Positions 27,623 to 36,233 of a stretch of DNA of 54,050 nucleotides are shown here, one piece after another. Where the stretch lies: the NCBI GenBank assembly GCA_964388155.1, contig CAYLYH010000014.1, forward strand, positions 1-54,050. Reading direction: 5' to 3'. The translations under genes and the position numbers were made by a program. Source of the stretch: JACNKV01 sp964388155. GTDB lineage: Bacteria; Fidelibacterota; Marinisomatia; Marinisomatales; JACNKV01. Below the pieces are notes generated by a model. It had not been told where the DNA came from. It saw only the letters and a program-made list of their open reading frames with translations, and did not search any database. The first letter of the stretch is position 1. Each line of letters opens with the position of its first letter.

Positions 27623-28216
27623 TTACCCGAAAGTAAATCCCTCAGGCAGTTCGGATGCCTGTGTACCCTGTGGGACCCAGGCAAGATCCAGGATGGTGTA
27701 AGTGGGATTTGTCGTTTGAAATATCGGAATAACTTTCATTCCCATTTTTGGCTCACCAACCGGTAGATAACCCATAAGGATCGTCGGTACACCTTCAAAT
27801 TCTACATTAACAAAACGAATTGGTTTTTCTAGTGTGTTAAAAGCTCCGGTTCGTTCTGTTATCATAAATGTGTGTACTGATGCTCCTTTTTTCGCAGTTT
27901 CGGTCATATCCACGATGGTGTTTTTATCGAGACAATCCGGGCAATGAATGCGAAAAGGGACAAAAACAGAACCATGTGCATCACAGTCTGGATTCTCACA
28001 TTTTGTTCCGAGAAGTTTTCCTTTACTCAGATTTTCGAAAAATGGTGCTTCACCGCCATACATATGAATGTGCGTAACATCCCTTGGATTGGTCACACCC
28101 ATTAAGTCACCATCTTCATTGCGAATCGGATCATTCGGAAACGCATAATGAAATTGCCCTTTTAAACGATACTTGCCATTTTCGACACGTACTTTTCCGC
28201 GAGTTTCGGTACTCAT
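27623..28216 (-). CDS. Zn-ribbon/OB-fold (DUF35) thiolase partner protein
   Basis: A 197-residue protein. Four cysteines (about residues 73, 78, 92 and 95 in CENPDC...CPDC) form a rubredoxin-like zinc ribbon, followed by an OB fold (ASVHTFMITERTGAF, VNVEFEGVPTILMGYL). This is the DUF35 architecture. In characterised systems these proteins bind a thiolase and hold acyl-CoA, for example passing acetoacetyl-CoA onward in archaea. Its start overlaps the stop of the thiolase gene by 4 bases, so the two are surely coexpressed and probably form a complex. It is longer than minimal DUF35 proteins, with about 60 extra N-terminal residues. Confidence 0.88.
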   Translation of the reverse strand: MSTETRGKVRVENGKYRLKGQFHYAFPNDPIRNEDGDLMGVTNPRDVTHIHMYGGEAPFFENLSKGKLLGTKCENPDCDAHGSVFVPFRIHCPDCLDKNTIVDMTETAKKGASVHTFMITERTGAFNTLEKPIRFVNVEFEGVPTILMGYLPVGEPKMGMKVIPIFQTTNPTYTILDLAWVPQGTQASELPEGFTFG

Positions 28217-29640
28217 GATTGACTCCTTTCCAATTGATGATCGGGATGAACAAGGATAGTTGATGTCACATGGGAACCCACACCGGCATGACTGATTGCC
28301 ATCCCGCGCTTGGCTCCTTTGACCTGCAAGTCCGTCCAGTCTTCCGGTTTTTCACGACCAAACGCTTCCCATTTATTATCGTCACCGTGCATTTCTGCCC
28401 AGCGATTCCAAATATGCTGAGCGACTTCAATGGTTTGCATAATTCCGGTTGCACCCACAGCGTGCATATTCCCGATTAAACCACCTGATAAGTTTGCCGG
28501 GAGATTCCCAGGTTTTCCTGTGAGCGGATTTGTATGATAGCAATCGCCGCTTTCGACGTAAGTTCGACCTTCTCCATAAGGTCGTATACCAACATCTTCG
28601 TAGGATTGTATATCACTGATCGTGAAGGCATCATGAAGTTCAACCAAGTCCAGATCAATATTAGGATCGACAACTCCGGCCATACGATAGGCGTAGTATG
28701 CCGCCATTCTTGCAGCAAGAAATCCTGTGAATCCCGGGTATCTGTCTCCACCCGGGAAGCGTTCTCCAAGGTCTTTGTACTGTTCTGGTGTCTCATTCGG
28801 TAGGAGCGGGATATCCATATCCCTGCGGTCTGCCACGCGGAGTGTATGACTTCCTGCAGCGACATAAACCAGTAACGGGTTATCCGTTAATTCGTAAGCG
28901 GTTTTTTCATCAGCTAAAATAGCGCATGAAGCCCCAACACTCATTAGGCAGCAATCTAATGCTCTTAGCGGATAGGCAACAGTTGGAGAGTTTAAAACAT
29001 CTTCAACCGTAATGTTCATGGGGCCTTGAGCATGCGGATTCATGCGTGCATACCCGCGGTTTTTGACGGCAATTTCAGCCATGGTCTTTCGGAAGGACTC
29101 TTCCTCCTTGCCGAAAACCTGCCAGTATTTTTGCGCCATGACCGCGTAATATCCTGTGTAAATATGACCGAGAGGAGTTTCCCAATCCTTATCTGCTGCC
29201 GAAGCGATATAGTGATTTCCTTCATCGGTCGGGACTTCGTCCATGCGTTCCCATCCCATGGCGAGGACGCAATCTGAATATCCTGATGCGATGGTTTTGA
29301 AAGCTTCCCACATTGTTGAGCCTCCGGTGGCACCTCCGGTTTTGATTCCGACATTTCCAAGCGGATCCAGCCCAAGTCTGTCGTGGATAACGGACTCACC
29401 TAAAAGCTGATCGCCGAAATGATCGGCAAAATGTCCGTAATAGCATGAGTGGATATACCGTTTTAGTTCAGCAGGAGTTTTTCCGATAAACTCGGCTGCT
29501 TCTTGGAAGGAATCTATGACGAGTTCTTCGGTACGTTTTTCCGGAATGGAACGCCCAAATTTTGACATCCCGCCGGTTACCAAGTACACCGGTTTACTCA
29601 TTTCCGGAACTTTTAATTGTTGTTTACTAAACGTAATCAT
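28213..29640 (-). CDS. Thiolase-fold protein (SCP-x/acetyl-CoA acetyltransferase-like)
   Basis: A 475-residue thiolase-superfamily protein. The start at 29640 is chosen because AAGGA lies 6-7 bases upstream; an ATG at 29685 in frame has no such site. Recognisable parts: YLVTGGMSKFGR, ELVIDSFQEAAEFIG, ASGYSDCVLAMGWERMDEV, VELHDAFTISDI and HAVGATGIMQTIEVAQ, which keeps the catalytic His. Where thiolases have the nucleophile Cys (ACASG) this protein reads GGATGG (about residues 102-107). Where the second Cys is expected near the C-terminus it reads ISHAGVGSH. So it may bind acyl-CoA without classical Claisen chemistry, or use another residue. Paired with the DUF35 gene. Substrate unknown. Confidence 0.85.
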   Translation of the reverse strand: MITFSKQQLKVPEMSKPVYLVTGGMSKFGRSIPEKRTEELVIDSFQEAAEFIGKTPAELKRYIHSCYYGHFADHFGDQLLGESVIHDRLGLDPLGNVGIKTGGATGGSTMWEAFKTIASGYSDCVLAMGWERMDEVPTDEGNHYIASAADKDWETPLGHIYTGYYAVMAQKYWQVFGKEEESFRKTMAEIAVKNRGYARMNPHAQGPMNITVEDVLNSPTVAYPLRALDCCLMSVGASCAILADEKTAYELTDNPLLVYVAAGSHTLRVADRRDMDIPLLPNETPEQYKDLGERFPGGDRYPGFTGFLAARMAAYYAYRMAGVVDPNIDLDLVELHDAFTISDIQSYEDVGIRPYGEGRTYVESGDCYHTNPLTGKPGNLPANLSGGLIGNMHAVGATGIMQTIEVAQHIWNRWAEMHGDDNKWEAFGREKPEDWTDLQVKGAKRGMAISHAGVGSHVTSTILVHPDHQLERSQS

Positions 29641-29812
29641 GTATGATCCTTGAGTTAGTTGATGGTTGGAGAAATAATTTAACACCGGAAGTTAAGAATA
29701 TCGGAGCTGAGACTCCAGATATAATTGTTATTTGAACAAGAAAATTTATCCATTACCTTAATTGTTGGTTTTAAATTCAACCTCTTATTTCAGTAAATAA
29801 AATGGAGATTTC

Positions 29813-30298
29813 TTGAAAGAATTAAATCCTTTAGACCTTTACCCAAGGGAAAACTTACATAAACAATTTTCCGAATGTGCGAAATCAATCGGAGGAAAAA
29901 ACTATTTCTTAAAACTCTTAGAGACCATTAGAGAAGCAAAACCTCATCCACTCATGTCGAAAAACAGTAAATTTTACTTCTCCCATGGGATTGTGAGTTG
30001 GTCAAAACCTATTTTTAAAGAAAAACTGGTTTTACTCCAGCACATACGAAACATCACTAAAGATGGAAACATTTTCCCAAAGAAGGGGACGAAAAGTCAA
30101 AAAAGCATCATGAATCTTCTTAGAATGCTTCATCCTGTTACGTTTCATGTAGATACAAAGAACAAGAAAGATGGACAGGGGTTTACATTCCACGCATTTG
30201 ATATTATTAACGAGAGTACGACAAGAATAAATCCAATTTTTGAAGCAATCTTTTTCTCACGGGTTAACCACGTCAAAAAGTTACTGAATAAAAGATAA
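29813..30298 (+). CDS. Hypothetical protein, 161 aa
   Basis: A TTG start at 29813 is preceded by GGAGA at 29804-29808. The protein is basic, with no signal peptide or membrane segment, so it is cytoplasmic. Segments such as HIRNITKDGNIFPKKGTKSQKSIMNLLRMLHP and FHVDTKNKKDGQGFTFHAF look like a compact alpha/beta fold, but I recognise no family. It stands alone between the thiolase operon (divergent) and the GIY-YIG gene (convergent), next to the tRNA-derived repeat at 30315, so it may belong to a small acquired segment. It could be a real gene of narrow distribution; codon use looks like its neighbours'. Confidence 0.5.
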   Translation: MKELNPLDLYPRENLHKQFSECAKSIGGKNYFLKLLETIREAKPHPLMSKNSKFYFSHGIVSWSKPIFKEKLVLLQHIRNITKDGNIFPKKGTKSQKSIMNLLRMLHPVTFHVDTKNKKDGQGFTFHAFDIINESTTRINPIFEAIFFSRVNHVKKLLNKR

Positions 30299-30314
30299 AA
30301 GTTTTTATGCTCGT

Positions 30315-30329
30315 GTAGCGGAGGAGGGA
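30315..30329. repeat. 15-bp copy of the tRNA gene 3' end (possible attachment site)
   Basis: GTAGCGGAGGAGGGA here is identical to 30688-30702, the 3' end of the tRNA gene, in the same orientation and 373 bases away. The GIY-YIG gene lies between them. Duplication of a tRNA 3' end is the usual trace of site-specific integration, but no integrase is present and the segment is very short. Confidence 0.6.
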
Positions 30330-30366
30330 TCACTCTTCACTGCGTTACGAGTGACAAGCTCGAAGC

Positions 30367-30606
30367 TTAGGTGATTCCTCTGCGTTTGAGCCACTCTTTC
30401 CCAGCAGTGTTTTTAAAATATTTTTCTCTAATTCGTGCTTCAGCTGATGTAGAAAAAGATTCTGAATAAATCAATTTCCAATTTGATCCACGTTTTGTAT
30501 AAATAGAATATTTTTTATTATGTTGAACCAATCGTTTTTGAATATTCGCGGTCATGCCAGTGTAGATCAAACTTTCCTCAGACTTTATGATGTAGACATA
30601 CCACAT
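30367..30606 (-). CDS. Small GIY-YIG nuclease-domain protein
   Basis: A 79-residue protein consisting only of a GIY-YIG domain: WYVYIIKSEESLIYTGMTANIQKRLVQHN provides the two tyrosine-bearing strands and the Arg/His helix, and EARIREKYFKNTAGKEWLKRR supplies the conserved Glu region and basic end. It belongs to the stand-alone UvrC-N-like/UPF0213 group common in FCB bacteria. Members are predicted DNA endonucleases, but the cellular role is unclear. It lies between a tRNA gene and a copy of that tRNA's 3' end, which hints at arrival by insertion. Confidence 0.88.
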   Translation of the reverse strand: MWYVYIIKSEESLIYTGMTANIQKRLVQHNKKYSIYTKRGSNWKLIYSESFSTSAEARIREKYFKNTAGKEWLKRRGIT

Positions 30607-30688
30607 ATAATCCCCTTAAAAAATTAGATACATTGATATTTACCGTTACGACGAAGTGGCTTGCTCATCGTAGCGAAGCGTAGATGAG

Positions 30689-30762
30689 TAGCGGAGGAGG
30701 GACTTGAACCCCCGACACGCGGATTATGATTCCGCTGCTCTAACCAGCTGAGCTACTCCGCC
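30689..30762 (-). tRNA. tRNA with CAU anticodon (Met, or Ile2)
   Basis: The minus strand folds as a complete 74-nt cloverleaf: acceptor GGCGGAG/CTCCGCT (first pair G-U), D stem GCTC/GAGC, anticodon stem GCGGA/TCCGC around ATCATAA, 5-base variable loop, T stem GGGGG/CCCTC, discriminator A. CCA is not encoded. The CAT anticodon means elongator methionine or lysidine-modified isoleucine; the long D loop AGCTGGTTA fits elongator Met. Initiator is unlikely because the three G-C pairs of the initiator anticodon stem are absent. Confidence 0.93.
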
Positions 30763-31159
30763 AAATCTATTAATAAGGCTAAAAAATGCGTGGCAAAATT
30801 ACCATTATATATGTTAAATGGAAAATGTTAAATGGAAAATGTTGAGCAGAGTGGAAATCCCGAGTTTTATTCGGGGTAAAAGGTTGGAGCGAATGGACGG
30901 GTCGGGGAATCATTTTCAACTTTCACAATAATTCCCCAACACTTCCTGTTTCCCCCCGGCGGGCTTGCCCGCCTGCGTATAACTTCGTGCGGGCAGGCAG
31001 GCACACTTGAACACATTATCACATGAACACTTTTTTACCCCAAATATATCGTAATATTTGCTTCAAATTACTTGGGTTTACATTTATTTGTAAGTGTAAT
31101 TTTCGCCGTCTATTTTAGACATATTTATTTCATTACAACAAAATAGGAGATTACTTCTT
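30763..31159. other. Intergenic region between the tRNA and gdhA genes
   Basis: About 400 bp without a convincing gene. It holds a short tandem repeat (30811-30843, two and a third copies of ATGTTAAATGGAAA) and a GC-rich palindromic patch (30958-30998) that stands out in AT-rich surroundings. The promoter of gdhA should lie in its right part; AGGAG at 31145-31149 precedes its ATG. Confidence 0.6.
30958..30998. repeat. GC-rich palindromic element
   Basis: GGCGGGC-TT-GCCCGCC (30958-30973) is a perfect 7-bp hairpin, followed by CTGCG and, after 14 bases, GCGGGCAGGC. The base composition is far from that of the window. A similar CCGGCGGGCGGG string occurs at about 26697-26708 next to the RAYT repeats, so this may be a second dispersed repeat family. 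Confidence 0.55.
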
Positions 31160-32497
31160 ATGTACAGTTCAGTTGAATCCTTTATGGATGCAGTGAAAGC
31201 CAAGAACAAAGGCGAACATGAATTTCATCAAGCCGTAGAGGAAGTCGTTGAATCCCTTTGGGATTTTCTTCAGGATCATCCGCATTATATGCATGCAAAA
31301 ATCCTTGAACGGATAGTCGAACCGGAACGTGTCATTATGTTTCGAATCCCATGGCGGAATGACCGCGGTGGGGTCGAAGTGAATAGGGGCTTCCGGGTAG
31401 AATTTAATTCTGCAATTGGTCCTTACAAAGGTGGGTTGCGTTTTCATCCGTCGGTAAATCTTGGAATTTTAAAATTTCTTGGTTTTGAACAGGTCTTTAA
31501 AAACAGCCTAACAACTCTGCCAATGGGTGGTGGAAAAGGTGGATCAGATTTCGACCCAAAAGGTAAGTCAGATAATGAAGTCATGAGTTTTTGCCAGTCA
31601 TTTATGACAGAACTCCAGCGTCACATTGGTCCGGATACGGATGTCCCTGCGGGCGATATCGGTGTTGGCGGACGTGAGATTGGGTTCATGTTTGGTCAGT
31701 ACAAGCGCCTCCGCAATGAATTTACAGGTACACTTACCGGTAAAGGTCTGAATTGGGGCGGTAGCTTGATTCGTCCTGAAGCAACCGGTTACGGAAACGT
31801 TTATTTTGCTGCAGAGATGTTAAAAACCCGCGGCGAAAGTTTTGAAGGTAAAACTGTTGCTATTTCCGGTTCAGGGAATGTTGCTCAGTATTCCGTTGAA
31901 AAGGTCTTAGATCTTGGCGGGAAACCTGTAACATTGTCCGATTCATCCGGGTACATTTACGATCCGGAAGGAATTGATCGTGAAAAATTGGCTTTTGTCA
32001 TGGATTTGAAAAATGTCAAACGTGGCAGAATCAAAGAATATGCTGGCAAATACGGTGCGGAATATCATGAAGGTAAACGCCCCTGGGAAGTCAAATGTGA
32101 TGTTGCGCTTCCATCAGCAACACAGAATGAAGTGAATGGTGAAGAAGCTCAAATGCTGGTTGATAACGGATGTGTCTGTCTTTCTGAAGGTGCGAATATG
32201 CCGTCATCTCCGGAAGCGATTGATGTTTACATAAAGAACAAAATTCTTTATGGTCCCGGAAAAGCTGCAAATGCCGGTGGTGTTGCAGTTTCCGGTTTAG
32301 AGATGAGCCAAAACAGTATGCGGTTAAGTTGGACGCGAGAAGAAGTGGATGGAAGACTTCAAGGTATTATGAAGAGCATTCATGAATCTTGTGTACAATA
32401 TGGAACTGAAGGTGAATTCATCAACTATGTAAAAGGTGCAAATGTTGCCGGATTTATCAAAGTTGCTGATTCCATGCTGGATCAAGGAGCTGTTTAA
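31160..32497 (+). CDS. gdhA: Glutamate dehydrogenase (NADP-dependent type)
   Basis: A 445-residue hexameric-type glutamate dehydrogenase. Conserved blocks: FRIPWRNDRGGVEVNRGFRVEFNSAIGPYKGGLRFHP, the catalytic-lysine region LPMGGGKGGSDFDPKGKSD, DVPAGDIGVGGREIGFMFGQYK, the Rossmann segment VAISGSGNVAQYSVEK, and SEGANMPSSPEAID. It converts 2-oxoglutarate and ammonium to glutamate, or the reverse, in the cytoplasm. NADP preference is inferred from overall similarity to the bacterial GdhA type. It is a single-gene unit ended by a strong hairpin at 32526-32553. Glutamate oxidation could also serve amino-acid catabolism, in keeping with the many secreted proteases here. Confidence 0.96.
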   Translation: MYSSVESFMDAVKAKNKGEHEFHQAVEEVVESLWDFLQDHPHYMHAKILERIVEPERVIMFRIPWRNDRGGVEVNRGFRVEFNSAIGPYKGGLRFHPSVNLGILKFLGFEQVFKNSLTTLPMGGGKGGSDFDPKGKSDNEVMSFCQSFMTELQRHIGPDTDVPAGDIGVGGREIGFMFGQYKRLRNEFTGTLTGKGLNWGGSLIRPEATGYGNVYFAAEMLKTRGESFEGKTVAISGSGNVAQYSVEKVLDLGGKPVTLSDSSGYIYDPEGIDREKLAFVMDLKNVKRGRIKEYAGKYGAEYHEGKRPWEVKCDVALPSATQNEVNGEEAQMLVDNGCVCLSEGANMPSSPEAIDVYIKNKILYGPGKAANAGGVAVSGLEMSQNSMRLSWTREEVDGRLQGIMKSIHESCVQYGTEGEFINYVKGANVAGFIKVADSMLDQGAV

Positions 32498-32525
32498 TAA
32501 AAACATCCCCTTTCCGCAGTCTTAG

Positions 32526-32553
32526 AAAGAACCCTCCGTTTGGAGGGTTCTTT
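32526..32553 (+). terminator. Terminator hairpin after gdhA
   Basis: AAAGAACCCTCC (32526-32537) pairs perfectly with GGAGGGTTCTTT (32542-32553) over a GTTT loop, 28 bases past the gdhA stop. The T-rich 3' arm serves as the U tract. Confidence 0.85.
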
Positions 32554-32634
32554 CGTATGAAATAACATTGATTAGAATAAATAAAAAACCCTAATCTATA
32601 GCACGAATATTTTGAATAAAAACGGAATACATTT

Positions 32635-33582
32635 ATGAAAGAACTTTATCCGCCTATTAAACCATTTAACGAATATTTTCTAAATGTATCTGAATTGCAT
32701 ACAATTCATGTGGAAGAAGCCGGTAATCCTGATGGGAAGCCTGTCGTGTTTTTGCACGGGGGGCCCGGCGGAGGCATCGAACCAATTTATCGGCAGTATT
32801 TTAATCCTGATAAATGGAGAATTATTTTGTTCGACCAGCGTGGCTGCGGGCAAAGTACACCTTTTGCCGAACTGCGGGAGAATACGACCTGGGACTTGGT
32901 CAGCGATATTGAAAGTATCAGAGAGTATTTGAACATTGAAAAATGGGTTGTGTTTGGCGGAAGTTGGGGGAGTACCTTATCACTGGCATACTCAGAGTCA
33001 CATCCTGAGCGAGTCTTAGGATTGATTTTACGAGGGATATTTATGCTCCGTACGAAAGAATTGCAATGGTTTTACCAAGATGGCGCCAGCTATATTTATC
33101 CCGATGCGTGGGAGCATTATCTCAAGCCAATTCCAAGAGAGGAACGCGGAGATTTGTTGCAGGCATTTTACGCGCGGTTGACAAGTGAAGACAGGCAAAC
33201 CAGATTAGATGCCGCTCGAGCCTGGAGTATTTGGGAAGGAAGTACAAGTAAATTATTTCCAAATGAACATTTGATTGATCGATTCGGAGAAGATAGCTTT
33301 GCGGAGGCATTTTCCAGAATCGAGTGTCATTATTTTGTAAATCACGGATGGTTTGACCCGGAAGATCAACTTCTGAAAAATATAGAAAAAATACGACATA
33401 TACCGACGGTAATTGTGCAGGGACGGTATGATGTTGTGTGCCCAATGATCTCTGCCTGGGAATTACATCATGCTTGGCCGGAAGCAGCATTTCACGTTAT
33501 CCCTGATGCGGGACATTCGATGACAGAGCCTGGAATACGCTCAAAACTAATTGAGATTACGGACAGATATTCTCAGATGTGA
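32635..33582 (+). CDS. pip: Proline iminopeptidase-like alpha/beta hydrolase (family S33)
   Basis: A 315-residue cytoplasmic enzyme. HGGPGGG is the oxyanion-hole motif and DQRGCGQS is characteristic of proline iminopeptidases. The triad appears as Ser110 in GGSWGS, Asp266 in GRYDVVCP and His294 in DAGHS. Family members release N-terminal proline from short peptides, which would help finish degradation of peptides imported after extracellular proteolysis. The length matches the family and there is no signal peptide. It stands as its own unit between the gdhA terminator and a spacer of about 340 bp. Confidence 0.92.
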   Translation: MKELYPPIKPFNEYFLNVSELHTIHVEEAGNPDGKPVVFLHGGPGGGIEPIYRQYFNPDKWRIILFDQRGCGQSTPFAELRENTTWDLVSDIESIREYLNIEKWVVFGGSWGSTLSLAYSESHPERVLGLILRGIFMLRTKELQWFYQDGASYIYPDAWEHYLKPIPREERGDLLQAFYARLTSEDRQTRLDAARAWSIWEGSTSKLFPNEHLIDRFGEDSFAEAFSRIECHYFVNHGWFDPEDQLLKNIEKIRHIPTVIVQGRYDVVCPMISAWELHHAWPEAAFHVIPDAGHSMTEPGIRSKLIEITDRYSQM

Positions 33583-33918
33583 AGAATGAGTGAATTATTT
33601 TTATTCAATACTAAACTCTGATGGTTTGGATATATGATTACTTGTTGTTTTATATCTTAACCTCTGAAGTAAAAAAGAAAATTATAGGTCTCCTAATAAA
33701 ACAGTTGAATTGCCTATTTATTTTTCCATTTACAATAATATACTCAATTATATTTTGTAAACTTAACGCTGTATTAATAAGGAAATATCCCTTAAACAGC
33801 TGGTTTTAATTGAAGAATAGAGGGCGGTAAAGTTCCTGATTGATATTGATGTGACTTATGTCACGAGAGAATTGGAAATAATAATACTAATATACATTAG
33901 GAAATAAATAGGCAACAG
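33583..33918. other. Intergenic region upstream of the protease genes
   Basis: Very AT-rich, 336 bp. A possible 62-residue reading frame at 33621-33809 has no ribosome binding site and low-complexity hydrophobic content, so I do not call it. The region carries the CRP/FNR-like site described at 33850-33865. Confidence 0.55.
33850..33865. promoter_or_regulatory. Candidate CRP/FNR-family operator before the subtilase gene
   Basis: TGTGACTTATGTCACG matches the CRP half-site pattern TGTGA-N6-TCACA at 9 of 10 defined positions and contains the perfect palindrome GTGAC-TTAT-GTCAC. Its centre is 61 bases before the ATG at 33919, with AT-rich promoter-like DNA (AATAATACTAATATACAT) between, a position suited to activation. 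The cognate regulator is not in the window. Confidence 0.45.
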
Positions 33919-36225
33919 ATGAGTTTGAATAAAATAATAGTCCTAGTCGTAGTAATGATGATGGTATTAATGGGCAAATCGATTCATCGTACAGATGCGA
34001 TCTTGTTTTGCTTGAAACCGGAGGTTGAGGTGATGCGAATAGACCGGAATTCTTCCGGAGTATCTCTTAGCAATACGGAATTAGATTTATATTTTAAGAC
34101 ATACAATGGTCTTGATGCCGAACCATGGATTCCATTTGCAACAAATATGGATTTTGACGGGGATATATTTTTAAATAGAATATACAGGGTTAACATACCA
34201 AAAAAACTTCAAAATAAAAGAGACGATATTCTCAACGAAATAAATGCATTGAGTTCGGTGTTGTCTACAGAGTTGGAGCCAATACGAACACCAACATATA
34301 CTCCCAATGATCCGTATTATTATCAACAATGGTTTTTGACGCAAATCAATGCAAATGACGCCTGGGACAATTGGAATATTTCCGGTGGTGAAATTCCGGG
34401 GAGTGAAAGTGTATTGTTAGCATCCGTTGATACGGGTGTTGACTGGGACCATGTTGACCTGAGAAATAACCTATGGCAAAATCTGAACGAGGATGCAGAT
34501 GGTGACGGGCATACAATTGAATATGTCGGGGGAGAATGGGTGCTGGATCCGGGAGATTTGAACGGCATTGACGACGATGATTGGGATAATAATTCCACGA
34601 CGTTTGTGGATGATCTAATTGGTTGGGATTTATCCGGGTGGAGTGGCACGGACGATAACAATCCCGTTCCTAAATCGGGTGTTTCTAGCTATGGAACTTG
34701 GGCGCACGGAACCCATGTCGCAGGGCTGTTGGCGGCAAGCACAGACAACAACAACGGAATTGCATCTGCGGCGTTTAATTGCTCAATTATGTCCGTAAAA
34801 GTTTCAAGAGAGAATCAAACCGATGGACCCTATATCACCGAAGGGTACGCCGGTATACTTTATGCTGCTAAAGCCGGATATTATGCCGGAACGTTTGCGA
34901 TTATAAACAACAGCTGGGGCGGCGGTGGATACAGTAGTTACGAACAAGCTAATATCAATGTAGCCCACAATACCTACAATGCGGTTATTTTTGCTGCAGG
35001 AGGAAACGGACAAGATTCTTATCCGTATGGGGAAGAATATGCTACACACTATCCATCTAGCTATGAAAATGTGATTTCAGTTGCGCCGCTTGGAACCGGA
35101 AATCAATGGAACCATTGGGCAACGTATCACGAATCCATAGATTTATCTTCACCCGGAGAAAATATTCGAAGTACAGTTATCGGTAATAATTACACAAATT
35201 GGGATGGATCCTCCATGGCAACGCCAATTGCTGCCAGTTGTGTTGGGTTATTAAAATCTGCCTATCCAAGCATGACGAATATTCAATTGGAAACAATGAT
35301 ATTAGAAACCGCAGATCCGGTTATCTATCAGGTTAATCAAGAGTCCTATTTGCAGGGACGGTTAGGCCACGGACGAGTGGACGCACACATGGCAATCGAA
35401 GCGGGGTTGTTTCCACAGTTGGAATTTGTGGAAAGTGATATTTCGATCATCGGCGGATCCGGGAGTGAGATTCATCCAGGAGATAATGTGGAATTGAGGA
35501 TAATCATTCATAATAATGAAACTTGGGGTGATGCAGTAAATATCACAGGAACACTAACATATGATGGTGGAAATGTATTGATTCAAAATAACCAAGCTGG
35601 TTTTGGATCGATAAGTCCCGGGGGTGCTTCACTCAATGCCGAAGAGCCATTTGTTCTACTGTTTTATGACACGGTTCAGGAAGGAGAAATTGGCTTTAGT
35701 TTAGAACTAATATCGAACGTGGATAATTATGTTCAGTATAGTACAGAGTTGACTTTTACACTGACAGTGGTAGAAAATTCTGAGACAATGGCAATCGAAA
35801 TCACACAGGATTCGGGTTGGAACCTTGTGGGATTACCTTTGAGTATCGACAATCAATATCACATGAATGTTTTTCCGGAAGCAATAGAGGGAACACTTTA
35901 TGCATATGAAAGTGCATATATCCCCAGTGATGACCTTACTGCTGGGCAGGGATATTGGCTTCGTTTCGGTGACACAGGCATTACAAATATCTCAGGGCTG
36001 ATTATTAATGAAAACTCCGTTCAATTGAATGAACATTGGAACTTGATTTCCGGCATTTCGTTTCCGGTGAATATTAATAATATTTTGGATCCTGATAATT
36101 TGATCATAAGTGGAACACTTTACAACTATACCAACGGCGGATACCAGGCTTCTCAAGTCTTGGCTCCCGGGAAAGCCTATTGGCTTCGTTCAAATGGAAT
36201 TGGAACCATCACCATAATACAATAG
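33919..36225 (+). CDS. Secreted subtilisin-like serine protease (S8) without a T9SS domain
   Basis: A 768-residue protease with an N-terminal signal segment (VVVMMMVLMG) and a propeptide to about residue 125. Catalytic triad: Asp171 (VDTGVDWDH), His263 (HGTHVAG), Ser432 (GSSMATPIAAS), with the oxyanion Asn in INNSWGGGG. D/N-rich loops (DADGDG, DDDDWDNNS) look calcium-binding. Residues about 480-620 are a beta-sandwich (HPGDNVELRIIIHNNETWGDAV). The last ~140 residues are the twofold module WNLVGLP...GYWLRF / WNLISG...YWLRSNG, after which the protein ends, with no PNPFNP domain. The next gene starts 8 bases later and has the same ending, so the two proteases are probably cotranscribed and act together outside the cell. 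Confidence 0.93.
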   Translation: MSLNKIIVLVVVMMMVLMGKSIHRTDAILFCLKPEVEVMRIDRNSSGVSLSNTELDLYFKTYNGLDAEPWIPFATNMDFDGDIFLNRIYRVNIPKKLQNKRDDILNEINALSSVLSTELEPIRTPTYTPNDPYYYQQWFLTQINANDAWDNWNISGGEIPGSESVLLASVDTGVDWDHVDLRNNLWQNLNEDADGDGHTIEYVGGEWVLDPGDLNGIDDDDWDNNSTTFVDDLIGWDLSGWSGTDDNNPVPKSGVSSYGTWAHGTHVAGLLAASTDNNNGIASAAFNCSIMSVKVSRENQTDGPYITEGYAGILYAAKAGYYAGTFAIINNSWGGGGYSSYEQANINVAHNTYNAVIFAAGGNGQDSYPYGEEYATHYPSSYENVISVAPLGTGNQWNHWATYHESIDLSSPGENIRSTVIGNNYTNWDGSSMATPIAASCVGLLKSAYPSMTNIQLETMILETADPVIYQVNQESYLQGRLGHGRVDAHMAIEAGLFPQLEFVESDISIIGGSGSEIHPGDNVELRIIIHNNETWGDAVNITGTLTYDGGNVLIQNNQAGFGSISPGGASLNAEEPFVLLFYDTVQEGEIGFSLELISNVDNYVQYSTELTFTLTVVENSETMAIEITQDSGWNLVGLPLSIDNQYHMNVFPEAIEGTLYAYESAYIPSDDLTAGQGYWLRFGDTGITNISGLIINENSVQLNEHWNLISGISFPVNINNILDPDNLIISGTLYNYTNGGYQASQVLAPGKAYWLRSNGIGTITIIQ

Positions 36226-36233
36226 ATAAAACA

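Noticed and set aside
33621..33809. 62-codon hydrophobic reading frame in the spacer before the subtilase
   Set aside because: No ribosome binding site, low-complexity AT-driven composition and no recognisable pattern.
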